A stretch of 64,000 bases of DNA from Thinopyrum elongatum (GCA_011799875.1 CM022299.1:31709996-31773995); one strand, 5' to 3'; numbered from the stretch's first letter, positions 47,237 to 58,618 are shown. Notes: generated by a model from the letters alone, not told the origin. Made by a program: numbers and translations.

Positions 47237-47736
47237 TGTCGGTGTGAAAACCGACAGACCTCGGGGCAGGCGGTCCCGAGCTGTGGATCTCAGAAATATG
47301 GTAACATGAATAGGGAGACGATGTTTTACCCAGGTTCGGGCCCTCTTCATGGAGGTAAAACCCTACGTCCTGCTCTTGTTTATGTTTATCTTGATATAGA
47401 TGTATCGAGTACAGGGTTGATCTGCCTCGAGATTGTAAGATGTGGTCTAACTCTAAGGCTAGGTGAATGAGATTGCGTTGATGTCCTCTCAACGGGCTAA
47501 ACCCTTTGGCTTATATACACGCCAGGTAGCGTATCTAGGGTTACAAGGTCGGTATCTTGGCGCGGAGGCGGTAGGAGAAGTCTTGGAGTACACGACAAGT
47601 ATTCGGCAGATGCAGTCTTGATCACGCCCCATCGTGCAGCCTCTGGAGTCCATATTAAGAAGAATAAGGGCCCACTATCCCAATTCGAGGAACATGGGCC
47701 GACTAGGTTAGTACCTCCTAGTCGAGGACACCGTCA
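47237..47736 (-). repeat. 5' LTR of the truncated gypsy element (500 bp)
   Basis: TG..CA ends are clear. A minus-sense TATA (GTATATAAGCC) lies near 47509-47519. The LTR contains the family phrase cccaggttcgggccctcttc. Confidence 0.85.
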
Positions 47737-49182
47737 TGTGGGAAGATAAGCAAATTTCTAGACACCAAGAACAAAAGGTTTAGCGGGATGAAATCTCATG
47801 ACTGTCACGTGATGATGACGTAGATACTCCTGGTTGCCCTTAGAGTGATAATGGACAAGCACGTCCGTGACACGCTTACTGGTCTCTGCAACTTTTTCGA
47901 CGTTATCTCTCGAAAGTTGATCAGTGTGAAGCAGCTCCGAAGGCTACAGGAAGAGATCGTTGTCATACTAAATGAGCTTGAGATGTACTTCCCACCCGCG
48001 TTCTTTGATGTCATGGTGCATCTGTGTTTCCACATTGTGGACGACATCATCGACCTCGGGCCGACATTCCTGCACAGCATGATGCCATTCGAGAAGATGA
48101 ATGGGGTCATCAAAGGATTCGTTGGTAACATGTCCCGTCCGGATGGAAGAATCGTCTAGGGCTATCTGACCCAAGAATGCATCTCGTTCTACGAGAATTT
48201 TCTAAGCATCGTAGACCCTGTTGTTGGTTTGCCCGTCAACAAGCACGTTGGGAGGCTTGGAGGAGAAGGTCACATGAACGTCCTGAGGGAATTGCATATG
48301 GACCACTCGGGCCGACGCAACAACTTTGACAGAGCAAACTTAGTAGTGCTACAACACCTACACATGCCAGATCATTTCATGACACTACACAAAGAAAGCA
48401 TCACAGAAAATGACTGTGATCGGAGGATCCGCAAGACGGACGCCGAAGTTATTAGAGAGCACAACTCAACTTTCTTGACGTGGTTCAAAGAACGAGTTCT
48501 TGCTAATCCCCTGGAAGAGGGCTCTACGGACGGATTGCTCATATACGCCTTAGCACATGGCCCCGCGGCCAACCTCACGACCTATCAGACATACGATATC
48601 AACGGATACACGTTCTATACGGAGGCAAAAGATATAAAGAGTGATTACCATAATTCAGCGATGACGATGGAATGCATGACCATCGACAACAGCGCAACTG
48701 AAACATTCTACAGAAGGGTCGAAGAGATTTGGGACCTTGATTACTCTGGACTGCGCAATGCGACGATGTTTCGTGTCAGATGGGCTAAGAACGTACAAAG
48801 ATAAAACCGGTATTTCACTACCATGTCTATACCCAACGCCAAGAGCGCTACCGTGAACGTCATCGCCAAAAATGAGCGATGGGTACACGCTAAGCACATG
48901 ACACAATGCTTCTTCATAACCGCCCCGAGCAATCGCAACCGTGCTATTGTGAGGAGAGGCAAAAGGAGCATTGTCGGAATGGATGGAGTCGCCAGCGAGG
49001 AAGACTACGACCAGTACGATGACCCGATGAGGGAAGATGACGATGACGATGAAGCATACGTCAAAAAAGAAGAATCAAGACTACATTACCTAAGAAAGAT
49101 TGTACTCTATGAAAAAGGAAAATTCACAACGAGGGGCTCAATTATTCGACACCGAACAAGAAAGGAAAGAAGCTCACTCTGA
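47737..49182 (+). pseudogene. CACTA (En/Spm) TNP2-type transposase, C-terminal part
   Basis: The plus-strand frame reads MKSHDCHVMMT near 47791, then DTLTGLCNFFDVISRKLISV, YFPPAFFDVMVHLCFHIVDD, FLHSMMPFEKMNGVIKGFVG and, after an in-frame stop at 48157-48159, REHNSTFLTWFKERVLANP and NGYTFYTEAKDIK. This is the DUF4218 then DUF4216 order seen in the C-terminal half of CACTA transposases. The same frame continues, with stops, to an acidic end at 49182. The N-terminal catalytic half is absent, cut off by the gypsy LTR at 47736. Confidence 0.88.
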
Positions 49183-49296
49183 AACGTCATCGAAGCTGAG
49201 AAACCATTCGCCATTTGACCGATAACGGCTAAGTGTGCATCGAAAATAGACACACACACACTCGCCATTCCCCTCCCTTCGTATATGTTATGCACT

Positions 49297-49425
49297 AAGA
49301 AAAAGAAAAACAAAAAGGAAAGGAAATGAAAAGAGAAAGGAAAGGAATAGAAAAGAAAATGAAAAGGAAAAGGAAAAATAATAAAAAGAAAAAAGGAAAA
49401 GAAAACTGAAATAAAAATAAGAGTG
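49297..49425 (+). repeat. Purine-rich (A/G) tract
   Basis: About 130 bases consist almost only of A and G (aaagaaaaacaaaaaggaaa and similar). It lies exactly between the CACTA remnant and the Harbinger remnant and may mark the junction. Confidence 0.8.
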
Positions 49426-49429
49426 TGGC

Positions 49430-50049
49430 CAGGTTTGCTCGGACCTTCACTGCATGCATTGGAAATGAGAAAGCTGCCCGAAAACTTTACAAGGGCAATA
49501 TCAGGGTCATGTTAAAAAACTCACCATCATTCTTGAAACAGTTGCATCACATGATCTTTGGTTTGGCATGCCTGGGTCTCACAATGACATCCACCATTGT
49601 TTGCTAAGCTGACTGAAGGAAAGCTCCTCCTTGCCACTATACTATCAACGGGCATGAGTACTACATGAGCTACTATCTAGTTGACGGTATCTATTCTCCT
49701 TGGGCTACCTTTCTGAACACCATCTCTAACCCAATTGGTCAGGAAAAGTCTCACTTTGCTCAAAAACAAGAAGCATCTAGAAACGATGTTGAGAGGGCTT
49801 TTGGAGTTTCGCAGGCATGTTTTGCAGTTGTTCTTGGACCTGCTAAACAATGGGATCCGAACACCGAGGATGAAGGTGAGGATGTTGCCGGGTCTTGAAT
49901 TTGAGAACACAACTTCCCACCAAAATCCGGCCACATTTGAAAAGTTTGTTCAAATGCATAAAAAAATTCGGTATCGAGCAACTTACAAACAACTGCAGGA
50001 GTATCTAATTGAGCATATGTGGCCGGTTAAGAGGTCACAACAATGTTAG
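49430..50049 (+). pseudogene. PIF/Harbinger (HARBI1-type) transposase, C-terminal part
   Basis: Three frames together read HCMHWKWE.., ILETVASHDLWFGMPGSHND, INGHEYYMSYYLVDGIYSPW, NDVERAFGVSQACFAVV, FEKFVQMHKKIRYRATYKQL and IEHMWPVKRSQQC before a stop at 50049. This is the C-terminal half of the Harbinger DDE nuclease; the ERAFGV region carries the last catalytic acidic residue. Several frameshifts and a missing N-terminus make it inactive. The AT-rich tail after it probably extends to about 50275. Confidence 0.85.
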
Positions 50050-50279
50050 ACTGTAATATTTGAACTTTTTAAAATTTAAACTATTGTTCTATTTAAACAT
50101 TTGAACTATTTTGTACTATATATGCGGCTATTTGCGCGTGCAGATTTATTAAAAAAAATGAGGTTAGATATATGTGGATAGCGTTGGATGGCTGGCTCCC
50201 ATGGTATCCGCGGCCTGATACCTCTATCCTCGAAGGGATGTCGGAGCAAATTTCAGGGTCACTGTTGGAAATGTCCTAG

Positions 50280-50784
50280 CCACCCTCTCAATCATGCAAC
50301 ATTAGTGTTGATCTTTTCCCAAAAGCACCGCTTGCATGCATCTCGACATTGCACAGTGGACTGGACTTTGGAGTGGAAGCAAAGCAAACCACCTAGCAGT
50401 CACCTACTACGCTGACAAACCCCGAGTCAAACAAAGAATCAACGATTTCATGACAGGAGCTGAGGTGACATCGTACTCCACAAACTGGCCGGAAACCTCC
50501 TCAGCCACGAATGATTGATTCCACGAGGGATAAAATACGCCAATAATTACCCGGTGCGGCCCCTTATTTCCTCCGTCGTTTCTCCAACTTTGCAGGCTAT
50601 CGTATATCTCATGTGTATGGTCATCAGTGTCACGAGGCACGAGCTCAGTGGCGTATGCAACGGCGACCTCCACTGCACTGGACGCGGCGCTGCAGACACA
50701 CACACACAGCCTGCCGCTACTGATCGCCAGGAAAACGTTGAGAAAACGGGCGGAGCTTACCATGTCGACTGTCAGCTAGCACTC
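50280..50784. other. Low-copy intergenic sequence, no gene seen
   Basis: A short (CA)n lies near 50695-50708. No domain or element end was recognised. Confidence 0.4.
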
Positions 50785-51056
50785 GTCAGACGCTGTCAAA
50801 AATCTCCGTGACAAGTGCAACTCGATCGAGTACCTACCTGGCGTCCTGGCCTGGATCTACTTTTACACAGCTTTCAATTCGACCTCTTTCTGCCCGAGCA
50901 CGTGTCTTTAACTGTGTGGCTTGATTTGGACAACCTGTCTGTAATTTTCTTTTTGGAAAAAATACTATTATGTGTAGCGATCGATGGATTGATCAGAGCA
51001 AAGTTCACCTCGGGCTTTGACCGGGTGCTGTCAACCATGGGCAAATTATACAAGTG

Positions 51057-51060
<4 letters not shown>
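50785..51060. repeat. Copy B of the low-copy segment seen at 1-355 (left half)
   Basis: It shares ordered blocks with copy A as described for 1-355. It continues after the 4.6 kb insertion at 55780-55805 (gtcgtggaaaattatgttg), matching 322-352 of copy A. Confidence 0.6.

Positions 51061-51066
<6 letters not shown>

Positions 51067-51107
<41 letters not shown>
51067..51107. repeat. (TA)n at the left end of the TIR element
   Basis: About 20 TA units precede ggg at 51108 and follow a short (TG)n. Confidence 0.9.
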
Positions 51108-51109
<2 letters not shown>

Positions 51110-51289
51110 GCTATTCTGTTTCGCGTAACAGAATATTATTCTGTTATCATTATTGAACGGATGAATTCGAGCGGTTGAATTGATGAATTCGAGCGGCTGA
51201 ATTGATACTTTCATTTTCGTTGAAAATCGTCTTCTTTAGTTCCAAAAAAATTTGCAATTTATTTTGGTCGGAACGGGGCTTGTAATATA

Positions 51290-51790
51290 TCGTTGGAAAG
51301 CTCTTGAGATCTAAATTACAAGTATATTGAACGTTTTTGCAAAATCATTATGGTTTAAGAGCAGATTTGAAAAAACATTTTTTTCAAAACCGAAAACGCG
51401 AATCGTATTTTGGACTTAATTTTTAAACGGTTTGTCGGAATTGAGCAAATAAGATGGCGTTAGAAAGCTGGTGAAAATCCGCTTCTTCCATATATCTAAT
51501 GTTTTTTCAGATTCTATATGATTTAAAAGTAATTTAAAAATGGTGAAATTCTGGGCGAAACGTATTTTTTCGATTTTTTGCAAACGGTTTGTCGGATTGA
51601 CGCAAATGATACGGCGTTGGAAAGCTATGGAAAATGCGCAACTTTTTCGTATAGAAAGTTTTTCCTAATTCCTTACAGTTTTAATACGAATTCGAATATG
51701 GTCAAATTTGATTTTGAACGCGATTTTTTTTAAAGTTTGTCGAAATGGGGCAAATAATATACCGTTGGAAAGCTATCGAAAATGCAAAAC
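51290..51790. repeat. Degenerate subterminal tandem repeats (about 150-167 bp)
   Basis: The phrase cgtt(g/a)gaaagct recurs at about 51291, 51458, 51615 and 51763. It is usually preceded by tttgtcg.a.t..g.caaat and followed by gaaaatgc.aac. The units are diverged and occupy only the left end of the TIR element. Confidence 0.7.
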
Positions 51791-53726
51791 TTAGTCATGT
51801 TGAACATTTTCTCAAATTGGCAACCGCTTAAGAGTAATTTTGAATACGGCAAGACGAATTTTGTTGTTTTCCCGTCTGAAAAACAGAGTACTCGTACTGA
51901 TTTATGTGTTTGTTTGTACTGAGGTATTTTTCGTAGAGTATTTTGAATACGGTGAAACCGTTCGTGTTTTTTTTCGTTTCGAAAATAAAGTACCCAAACT
52001 GATCTCCGCATGGATTTGTACAGAGCGTGTTTTCACGGACCAAAGCACATTTTTTTATAAAACATGCTATCTTTTTTCTAACCGTCATATTGTATTCAAT
52101 GAACCTCCCAATGGCCTCGGCTGAACTATTAGGGTTTTTTTCTGACTATATTGAACCGGTGCAATACCTTGCATTACCTAGTTAAATATTTTTTACAGAA
52201 GGAAACATTGTTATGGGGTGTGTGTATACATTGCTTTACTTTGTAAACCCTTGAACCGATGCATGTCCACCCCTTGAACCGACGCATGTTCATGAGAGAA
52301 CTGATGTTGTTTTGCAAGGTGGACTTTCAATATAACTAGCAACAAGTTGGCACCATGTTCACTACAGCAGCCCTTTCAGGAAAATTGTCATGGTAGAAAA
52401 TTGTTCACTACAGCAGCCCTTCGAGTAGCATATACATTTTGTATGTTTACATTGCCATGCATAGAAGGTCTACTGCAGCAGCTATGCAATAGGAAGCAAA
52501 CTTTCACCAAAAAAACTGACCACAAAATGCTTCATGTGCAAATTCCATTAGGTACCAAACAACAGTTCTCCAACAATGCAGTCCAAGAGTCCATACAGCA
52601 TTTTGTTCAAGATTTCATATACGCACTTGATTTTATATATGAGAACAAAATGCTTCAAGTCCAGAAAGTACAGAAAGTTCATAGAGTATATCTCTTAGTT
52701 CAAAACACAAACTATAATACTAGAACTACCGACAGTTCTCCAACAATACTTTATGAACAAGTCTAGGAGTTCATCGAGTTCTTAGTCCAGGAATACTTAT
52801 AATACAACCATATCTTGTAATACATCCATCACGAAGGAATCAAATGCACAGTAAAATGGCAGCATTACACATACTCGAGAACTAACAGATTATTCTTCAG
52901 TTACTCTGATCAACTTCAGTTTTCTTCAGAAAGTGATTGAAAAATAGCATCGACTATGCTATCAATTTTTTGCATCTCTAGCACACTTGTTGGGACTATT
53001 GTTCATCACACAATGAACCTCTTTTTTTTCTGTTTTTCTTGACTGTCATAGAATAAAATATTGAACTATTTTGTATAAGTATAGTTGAACTTTTGTGTTT
53101 TTCTGGTTACTGAAGCAGTATCAGAACAGCTGCTGCATACATATATGAACCGACACCTTTTTTGTCAATGAATTCTTGTAATATATTGTATTAGAACTAC
53201 TACAGCTGTATCTATATAGTACCAAGCATGCTCATCACACAAAGCGTGGAATTCGGGAGATAGAAAGAACAAGAGCAAAAGTACAGGGGGTGTGTTCTTC
53301 ACTGTTTGGTTTACAGGGGTGCCAATGATGAACTGAATCATTTTAGTTCCGTCTTCTCCCCTCAGGTCTGAATCAAGAGCAACATCAATTAAATTCAAAA
53401 TAAATTGACAGTTTATGAATTCAGGTGTTGAGCAGTAACTGAAATCATCAAATAGACAACCCACTCAAGTGTCCTCCATGAACAGAATTAGGATACTACT
53501 ATTACAAGCAAACAAAAATAAATCCTACAGCACACATAAACCGTGATGTCAGGAGCTACAACAAATCAGAATGCGCAATGGACTTCACTGCCCTATCTAA
53601 GATTTTTGTTGCATTATCTCTTCTCCGTGTTACTATCAGTTCTACACCTCAAGATAAGTCAGGCAACTCCAAGCTTGCTTTCGCAACATTGGATTAGACA
53701 CGTATGTTTAGTGCTGATTTAATTAC

Positions 53727-53793
53727 CTGATGATTGAGCAGCTGATGGTTGGGGCTTTGCTTTCTTTTTCTTGCACGATAGTGGGTTTGGGCC
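53727..53793 (-). pseudogene. UTP23: Captured exon resembling rRNA-processing protein UTP23
   Basis: On the minus strand an acceptor CTTTCTGCAG precedes a 67-bp exon, which ends at a GTAATT donor. It encodes GPNPLSCKKKK followed by AKPQPSAAQSS. The GPNPLSCKKKK motif is the conserved C-terminal signature of UTP23, a nucleolar factor of the small-subunit processome. I could not find the PIN-like N-terminal domain in the element, so this is a fragment. Both splice sites survive, so it could still be spliced if a minus-strand transcript crosses the element. Confidence 0.65.
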
Positions 53794-54389
53794 CTGCAGA
53801 AAGACTATCAAAATGTTAATGGTGCCCACTAGATCATAACAAGCAAATATAGTCGTGCTCGTGCATATGACGAATATCTGAAAAATAGTAGATGAAGATA
53901 CAACCTTTTGCTCTGTTTGTCAAGCAATTTCAGAACACCATGCAATTTCAGCTAGTGAAACATGTGACGAAGAACTGAACTAAAAAAAAAGATATTTGGA
54001 GATGGAAGAAGGCGTCGAACGTCGGGTGAACTTGCTACCCCTACTCATGTGGACTGACGGCTCCAGTGAAGTGGAGCTGATGGAGGCGGGGTTCACGAGC
54101 AGCGGCTGGGCGCACCGGGATTTGGCCGCTATAGGGGGATCCGCTACCCCTACTCCTACGGACTCACGGCTCCGGTGAAGTGGAGCCGATGGAGGCGGGG
54201 TTCACGAGTAGCGGCTGGGCGTGCCAGGATTTGCCTCTGTAAAGATGAAGTGCAAATCACATTAAAGGTGAACTAAAAATCTTCCTAGCAACCTCGTCCA
54301 ATTGCATTACTCATAACATGATCTATAGAGAGACTTACATCCCAAATAAAATACATGCAGAGATGTAGTATAGCAACATACCAGAGGGC

Positions 54390-54640
54390 GGCCAATGCCA
54401 CTGATGGTGGACGCTGAAGCAGTGGCACAGTCAGCGGCAGTCCCAGGCTCCCTCGAGCAGAAAAGGGCCATGGCTATGGTTTGTAGCTGCAACTTTGTAG
54501 CCACTATGGTCGCCCTTCTGCTTCGCCTCATGTGCCCTCTTTTGCAGAGACCTGGAGTGAAGCTTCTGATTCTTCTTTTTTTTAAGATGAAATCATCCTT
54601 GAACAACTTCCAGATGTTGTGCCCTGCAAGTATTAATAAA
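54390..54640 (-). pseudogene. Lys-rich exon-like segment of unknown origin
   Basis: On the minus strand, an acceptor-like CTTGCAG near 54623 leads into frames reading KKKNQKLHSRSLQKRAHEAK and then QKGDHSGYKVAATN, before a stop. It lies upstream of the UTP23-like exon in the same orientation. I cannot assign it to a gene; it may belong to the same captured transcript or be chance. Confidence 0.3.
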
Positions 54641-55110
54641 ACACGACACAAGGAAGAATGAAGATCTCCAGTGGAAACATGAAACATCAATACAGAGATC
54701 CTTTCTTATCTTCACTTCTTCTAGGAACTATTTGGACATGGTGAAGACTAGCTAATGTAAGGATAGGCTGAGAACACTTAGATTGAACTGTTTTTCCAAG
54801 CATGTATTGAACTGATATAGTTTTTGTCAATGGACTGTTGTAGTATAGGTACTAGAGATACCAGCATCTTTTTATATATCATGATAAAAGCAAACAAACA
54901 TGCATCATCTCCACCAGACCATTCTCTCATCATCTTCAGAACATACATACTAGAGAAAATTGAACTGACAATAGAAGAAATTTATACTTTTTGGGGACTG
55001 ATATCATGTAATACCACATCCAGAAAGCATGCCAAGTGAAATGTGGCAGGCGAACAGGCGCTGGATCCACGGGGAAGAAGGTTGCAGGAGCGCCTTGTCC
55101 GTCCGATCTC

Positions 55111-55569
55111 TCATGGGAGGGCAGTGCTCGACGTCGGAGGTGCAGCGCGGCCACGGTGACCGTCACGCGATGAGAAGGAGCAGAACAGGGTAGAGGCGGT
55201 TGTTGCCGACACTCCGCCCTCCGCCGGCGACCGCCCCTGCAGCGTGTCGTGGGAGGTGGTAGTAGGAGCCATGGCGCGTCGACGGAGGTGGAGGCGAGGG
55301 CGTGGCGCGACCGGAGGTGGAAGCGGGGGGCATGGCGTGCCCGGAGGTGGGGGCGGGGGCGTGGCGTGCCGCCGCGCATGGGAGGCGGGGGGTGTGGCAA
55401 CGTCAGAGGTGGGAGTCGGGGGAGAGGCGCGCCGCCGTGGGTGGGAGGCAAGGGGCGTGCCCGACGCCGGAGGTGGGAGTCGGGGGGCAAGGTGCGCCGC
55501 CGTGGGTGGGAGGCGCGGTGCGTGGCCCACGCCGGAAGCAGGAGGTGGGGGGCGTGGCGCGTGGGAGGG
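55111..55569 (-). other. GC-rich Pro/Arg repeat region, possible 5' exon of element transcript
   Basis: Imperfect repeats of gaggtgggagtcgggggg and cgccgtgggtgggaggc give long ORFs on both strands made of Pro, Arg, Gly and Ala. The minus strand carries ATG 55530 in line with the other exon-like pieces. High GC at the 5' end of a transcript is common in gene-capturing Mutator elements, but the ORF itself is likely compositional. Confidence 0.35.
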
Positions 55570-55705
55570 GATCTGGTTTGAGGGGAAGAAGAGGCGGGGT
55601 CGTGGGTTTCTTTTGTTTTTTCAGTTCAGGGAATCACCATTGGGCCCTTATAGCGCCGAGGGGTAACAGAATAATATTATGTTACTAGTAACAGAATAGC
55701 TCTGT

Positions 55706-55707
<2 letters not shown>

Positions 55708-55779
<72 letters not shown>
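55708..55779. repeat. (TA)n at the right end of the TIR element
   Basis: About 36 TA units directly follow the element end CTGTCC. Confidence 0.95.
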
Positions 55780-55786
<7 letters not shown>

Positions 55787-55805
55787 TGTCGTGGAAAATT
55801 ATGTT

Positions 55806-56981
55806 GAGGGCGTCTCACATGCCGACACGCAAACCTCCCGCAACCGTTCGTACCGCGCGGTCCGGACCGCGGAAGCCATCCAACGTGGTCCTGTATCGGT
55901 CTGCGGCACAGTCCGGACATGATTTCTCCCGCAAACCGGAGACAAAAGTGGGAGAGGTTTGCGGGAGTCCAAACCGATCCTAAGCACGCTTCTGAGCCCA
56001 CCAAAAACTCCTTCCTCCTCCGCGCATTTTCGGTCAGCGCCGCTCAAGAGCGTCAGTGCCCTCATTCATGCTCAGCCAGAGCGGGCGTGACCGCTCACTG
56101 GCATCGGCATTGAAACGGCGCGCCGGCCGAGAGAGCGCTGCCCGCGCCACTTCCCGGTGCAGGCGACTGCCGCACGTTCAAACGACACGACGGCCGCCCG
56201 TCCGTCCTTCTGCCACCCGCATTGATGGCACACGGTTGCCGAGGCATCTCTTTCGACGCCACCAGTCCGTCCCTCTGCCGCCCACCGCTGCTATATAAAC
56301 CGCTGCCCCGGTGCCCCCGCCGTAGCCACAGTCATGCCTCTCCGCACCACTCCCTGCCATGGATCCCTCCGCTGCCAAAGCTCTTTGGAACGGGCTGACG
56401 TCGGAGCAAAACAAGGCAATGGCCGCCATTACTGTCGACTGGCAGGCCGGCAGGGAGCCGGAGGATGCCTTTTACGACGACGTGCAAATGGAGGACACCT
56501 CTGACGACGAGCCAGCGCCACCCTCTTCTTTCTCCGCGGCACCCTCCTCCTCTGCTCCACCCTCGCTTGTGCATTGCACCATGACCATCGGTGAGACCCG
56601 TGCCCATTATATGGACATGGTGCGGGAGGAGTAGGAGGACCAGTTTTGGGAGGCGTAGGCCGACACCAACTGCAACCACAACCTCCTCCAGGAGCATCTA
56701 CAGGCGGAGGAGCAGGTCGCCGCCAGCAGGGCGGTCACGCCGGACACGGACCTGGCGAAGCAGGAGGCGCTACTCGAGTCCTACCGCTCCGCCTGTGAGA
56801 TCCGCCTCGCCCGCTGGCTGTACTAGCAGCGGGTGGCGGAGGTGGCGACCGCGGCAAGGAGGGCGAGGCGTTGTTCGGCGAGACCGATGAGGAGGAGGTC
56901 GCGCCCCGGCGCCACGACCACGAAGAAGCTGGCACGTCCGTGGGTGCCGCCGGCAGCGAGGATGAGTAGCGCACGGTAGAT
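55806..56981 (+). mobile_element. Harbinger-like element fragment with ORF, cut by copia LTR
   Basis: Similarity to copy A of the duplicate stops at about 55805 and gggcgtctcacatgccgaca begins, probably the left end of a TIR element. A promoter-like region with TATA (ctatataaacc, about 56291) precedes ATG 56359. The copia LTR at 56982 interrupts it. The right end is not in the window. Confidence 0.55.
56359..56969 (+). pseudogene. Transposon-carried acidic protein, stops and frameshift
   Basis: ATG 56359 lies about 65 bp after a TATA box. The protein starts MDPSAAKALWNGLTSEQNKA, with QAGREPEDAFYDDVQMED next and an Ser/Pro/Ala stretch after it. Stops in the same frame at 56632-56634, 56656-56658 and 56824-56826 interrupt sense (KQEALLESYRSACEIRLARW). 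A frame change near 56850 leads to ALFGETDEEEVAPRRHDHEE and a stop at 56969. It resembles accessory proteins carried by grass Harbinger-type elements. No biochemical function is assigned. Confidence 0.55.
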
Positions 56982-58618
56982 TGTTAGAAATATGCCCTAG
57001 AGGCAATAATAAAGTGGTTATTATTATATTTCCTTAATCATGATAAAGGTTTATTATTCATGCTAGAATTGTATTGATTGGAAACTTAAATACATGTGTG
57101 AATACATAAGGAAATACCACGTCCCTAGTATGCCTCTACTAGACTAGCTCGTTGATCAAAAGATGGTTAAGGTTTCCTGACCATAGACATGAGTTGTTAT
57201 TTGATAACGGGATCACATCATTAGGAGAATGATGTGATGGACAAGACCCATCCGTTAGCTTAGCATATGATCGTTCAGTTTATTGCTACTGCTTTCTTAA
57301 ATGTCAAATACATATTCCTTCGACCATGAGATCATGCAATTCCCGGATACCGGAGGAATACCTTGTGTGCTATCAAATGCCACAACGTAACTGGGTGATC
57401 ATAAAGATGCTCTACAGGTATCTCCGAAGGTGTCTGTTGAGTTGGCGTGAATCGAGATTGGGATTTGTCACTCCGTATGACGAAGAGGTATCTCTGGGCC
57501 CTCTCGGTAATACATCATCACAAGAAGCTTGCAAGCAAAGTGACTAAGGAGTTAGTTACAAGATGATGTATTACAGAACGAGTAAAGAGACTTACCGGTA
57601 TGAGATTGAACTAGGTATGAAGATATCGACGATCAAATCTTGGGCAAGTAACATACCGACGGACAAAGGGAACTAGGTATTTGTCATAAAGGTTCGACCG
57701 ATAAAGATCTTCGTAGAATATGTAGGAACCAATGTGGGCATCCAGGTCCCACTATTGGTTATTGACCGGAGAAGCGTCTCGGTCATGTCTACATCATTCT
57801 CGAACCCGTAGGGTCCGCACGCTTAACGTTCTTTGATGATATAGCATTATATGAGTTATGTATGTTGGTGACCGAATGTTGTTCGGAGTCCCGGATGAGA
57901 TCACGGATATGACGAGGAGCTCCGGAATGGTCAGGAGGTAAAGATTGATATATAGGATGATATGGTTGGGCCAAGGGGTAAGGCCCACGGGGCTTTAGGT
58001 CGGTGCAAAAGGAAGTTTTGCGAAGGTCAGGGACCAGACGCCAGGGACCCTGGCGTCTGGGCCAGACGCCAAGGACCGTGGCGTCTGGTACTGGAAATCG
58101 AGAAGGACTCTTCCTTGCGTTCCAAACCGACTTTGAGGAGGCTCTTTCTCCAAGAAACGACCCCAGGGCTCAACATATAAATAGAGGAGCAGGGCTAGCC
58201 CCTAGGGGACACCACGATTCACCAAGCCGTGTGCCGATGCCCCCTCTCCCTCTAGTTCGTCCTCAGTCCTAAATCCGTTATGCTTGGTGAAGCCCTGCAT
58301 AAATAGTTTCACCACCACCGTCACGATGCCGTCGTGCTACCGGAACTCATCTACCACTTCGCCTCTCTTGCTGGATCGAGAAGGCGAGGACGTCATCGAC
58401 CAGAATGTGTGCTGAACACGAAGGTGCCGTACGTTCGGTACTTGATCGGGACGGATCGTGAAGGTGTACGACTACATCAACCTCATTGATAAACGCTTCC
58501 GCTTAGCGATCTACAAGGGTATGTAGATGCTCTCCCCCTCTCGTAGCTATACATCTCCATGGATAGATCTTGCGTGTGCGTAGAATTTTTTTTGTTTTCC
58601 ATGCAACGTTCCCCAACA
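56982..58618 (+). repeat. 5' LTR of the right BARE-like element (1637 bp)
   Basis: This LTR has TG..CA ends. It shares the family phrases with 6313-8082, such as tgcttggtgaagccctgc versus the inverse gcagggcttcgcc. Confidence 0.9.
58176..58183 (+). promoter_or_regulatory. LTR TATA box
   Basis: tataaata in the context caacatataaatagaggagc lies in the expected place within the LTR, upstream of the R-U5 part. Confidence 0.7.

Larger units (their letters stand above)
46543..47736 (-). mobile_element. 5' end of a gypsy element (LTR, leader, gag start), truncated
   Basis: A 500-bp LTR (47237-47736; TGTCGGTGTGAAAACCGAC to GACACCGTCA) is followed on the minus strand by TGGTGCTTTCATTGAGAGTT, the usual start of the internal region in this family. 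A gag start follows. The element ends at 46542/46543 against the Athila-like LTR, and the rest of the element and its 3' LTR are missing. The LTR is related to the 449-bp solo LTR at 43735-44183. Confidence 0.75.
51108..55707 (-). mobile_element. 4.6 kb TIR element embedded in (TA)n, carrying gene pieces
   Basis: The left end GGGCTATTCTGTTTCGCGTA matches the reverse complement of the right end (GAGCTATTCTGTTACTAGTA inside GGACAGAGC..), and both continue into TAACA(G/T)AATATTATTCTGTTA. Both sides are (TA)n, so a duplication cannot be told apart from the repeat. TA-repeat targeting is known for Micron-type and some Mutator-like elements of grasses. The insertion splits copy B of the low-copy duplicate, giving an empty-site comparison with copy A. 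No transposase is visible. Minus-strand exon-like pieces and a GC-rich minus-strand 5' region (55100-55530) suggest a gene-capturing element. Confidence 0.75.

Noticed and set aside
48372..49313. Minus-strand ORFs across the CACTA remnant
   Set aside because: The plus strand has the DUF4218/DUF4216 signature; the minus-strand ORFs are its shadows.
53165..53464. Further UTP23 exon (DSDLRGEDGTKMIQ)
   Set aside because: The DSDLR word recalls the UTP23 PIN domain, but the neighbouring residues do not follow the family and no splice sites frame it.
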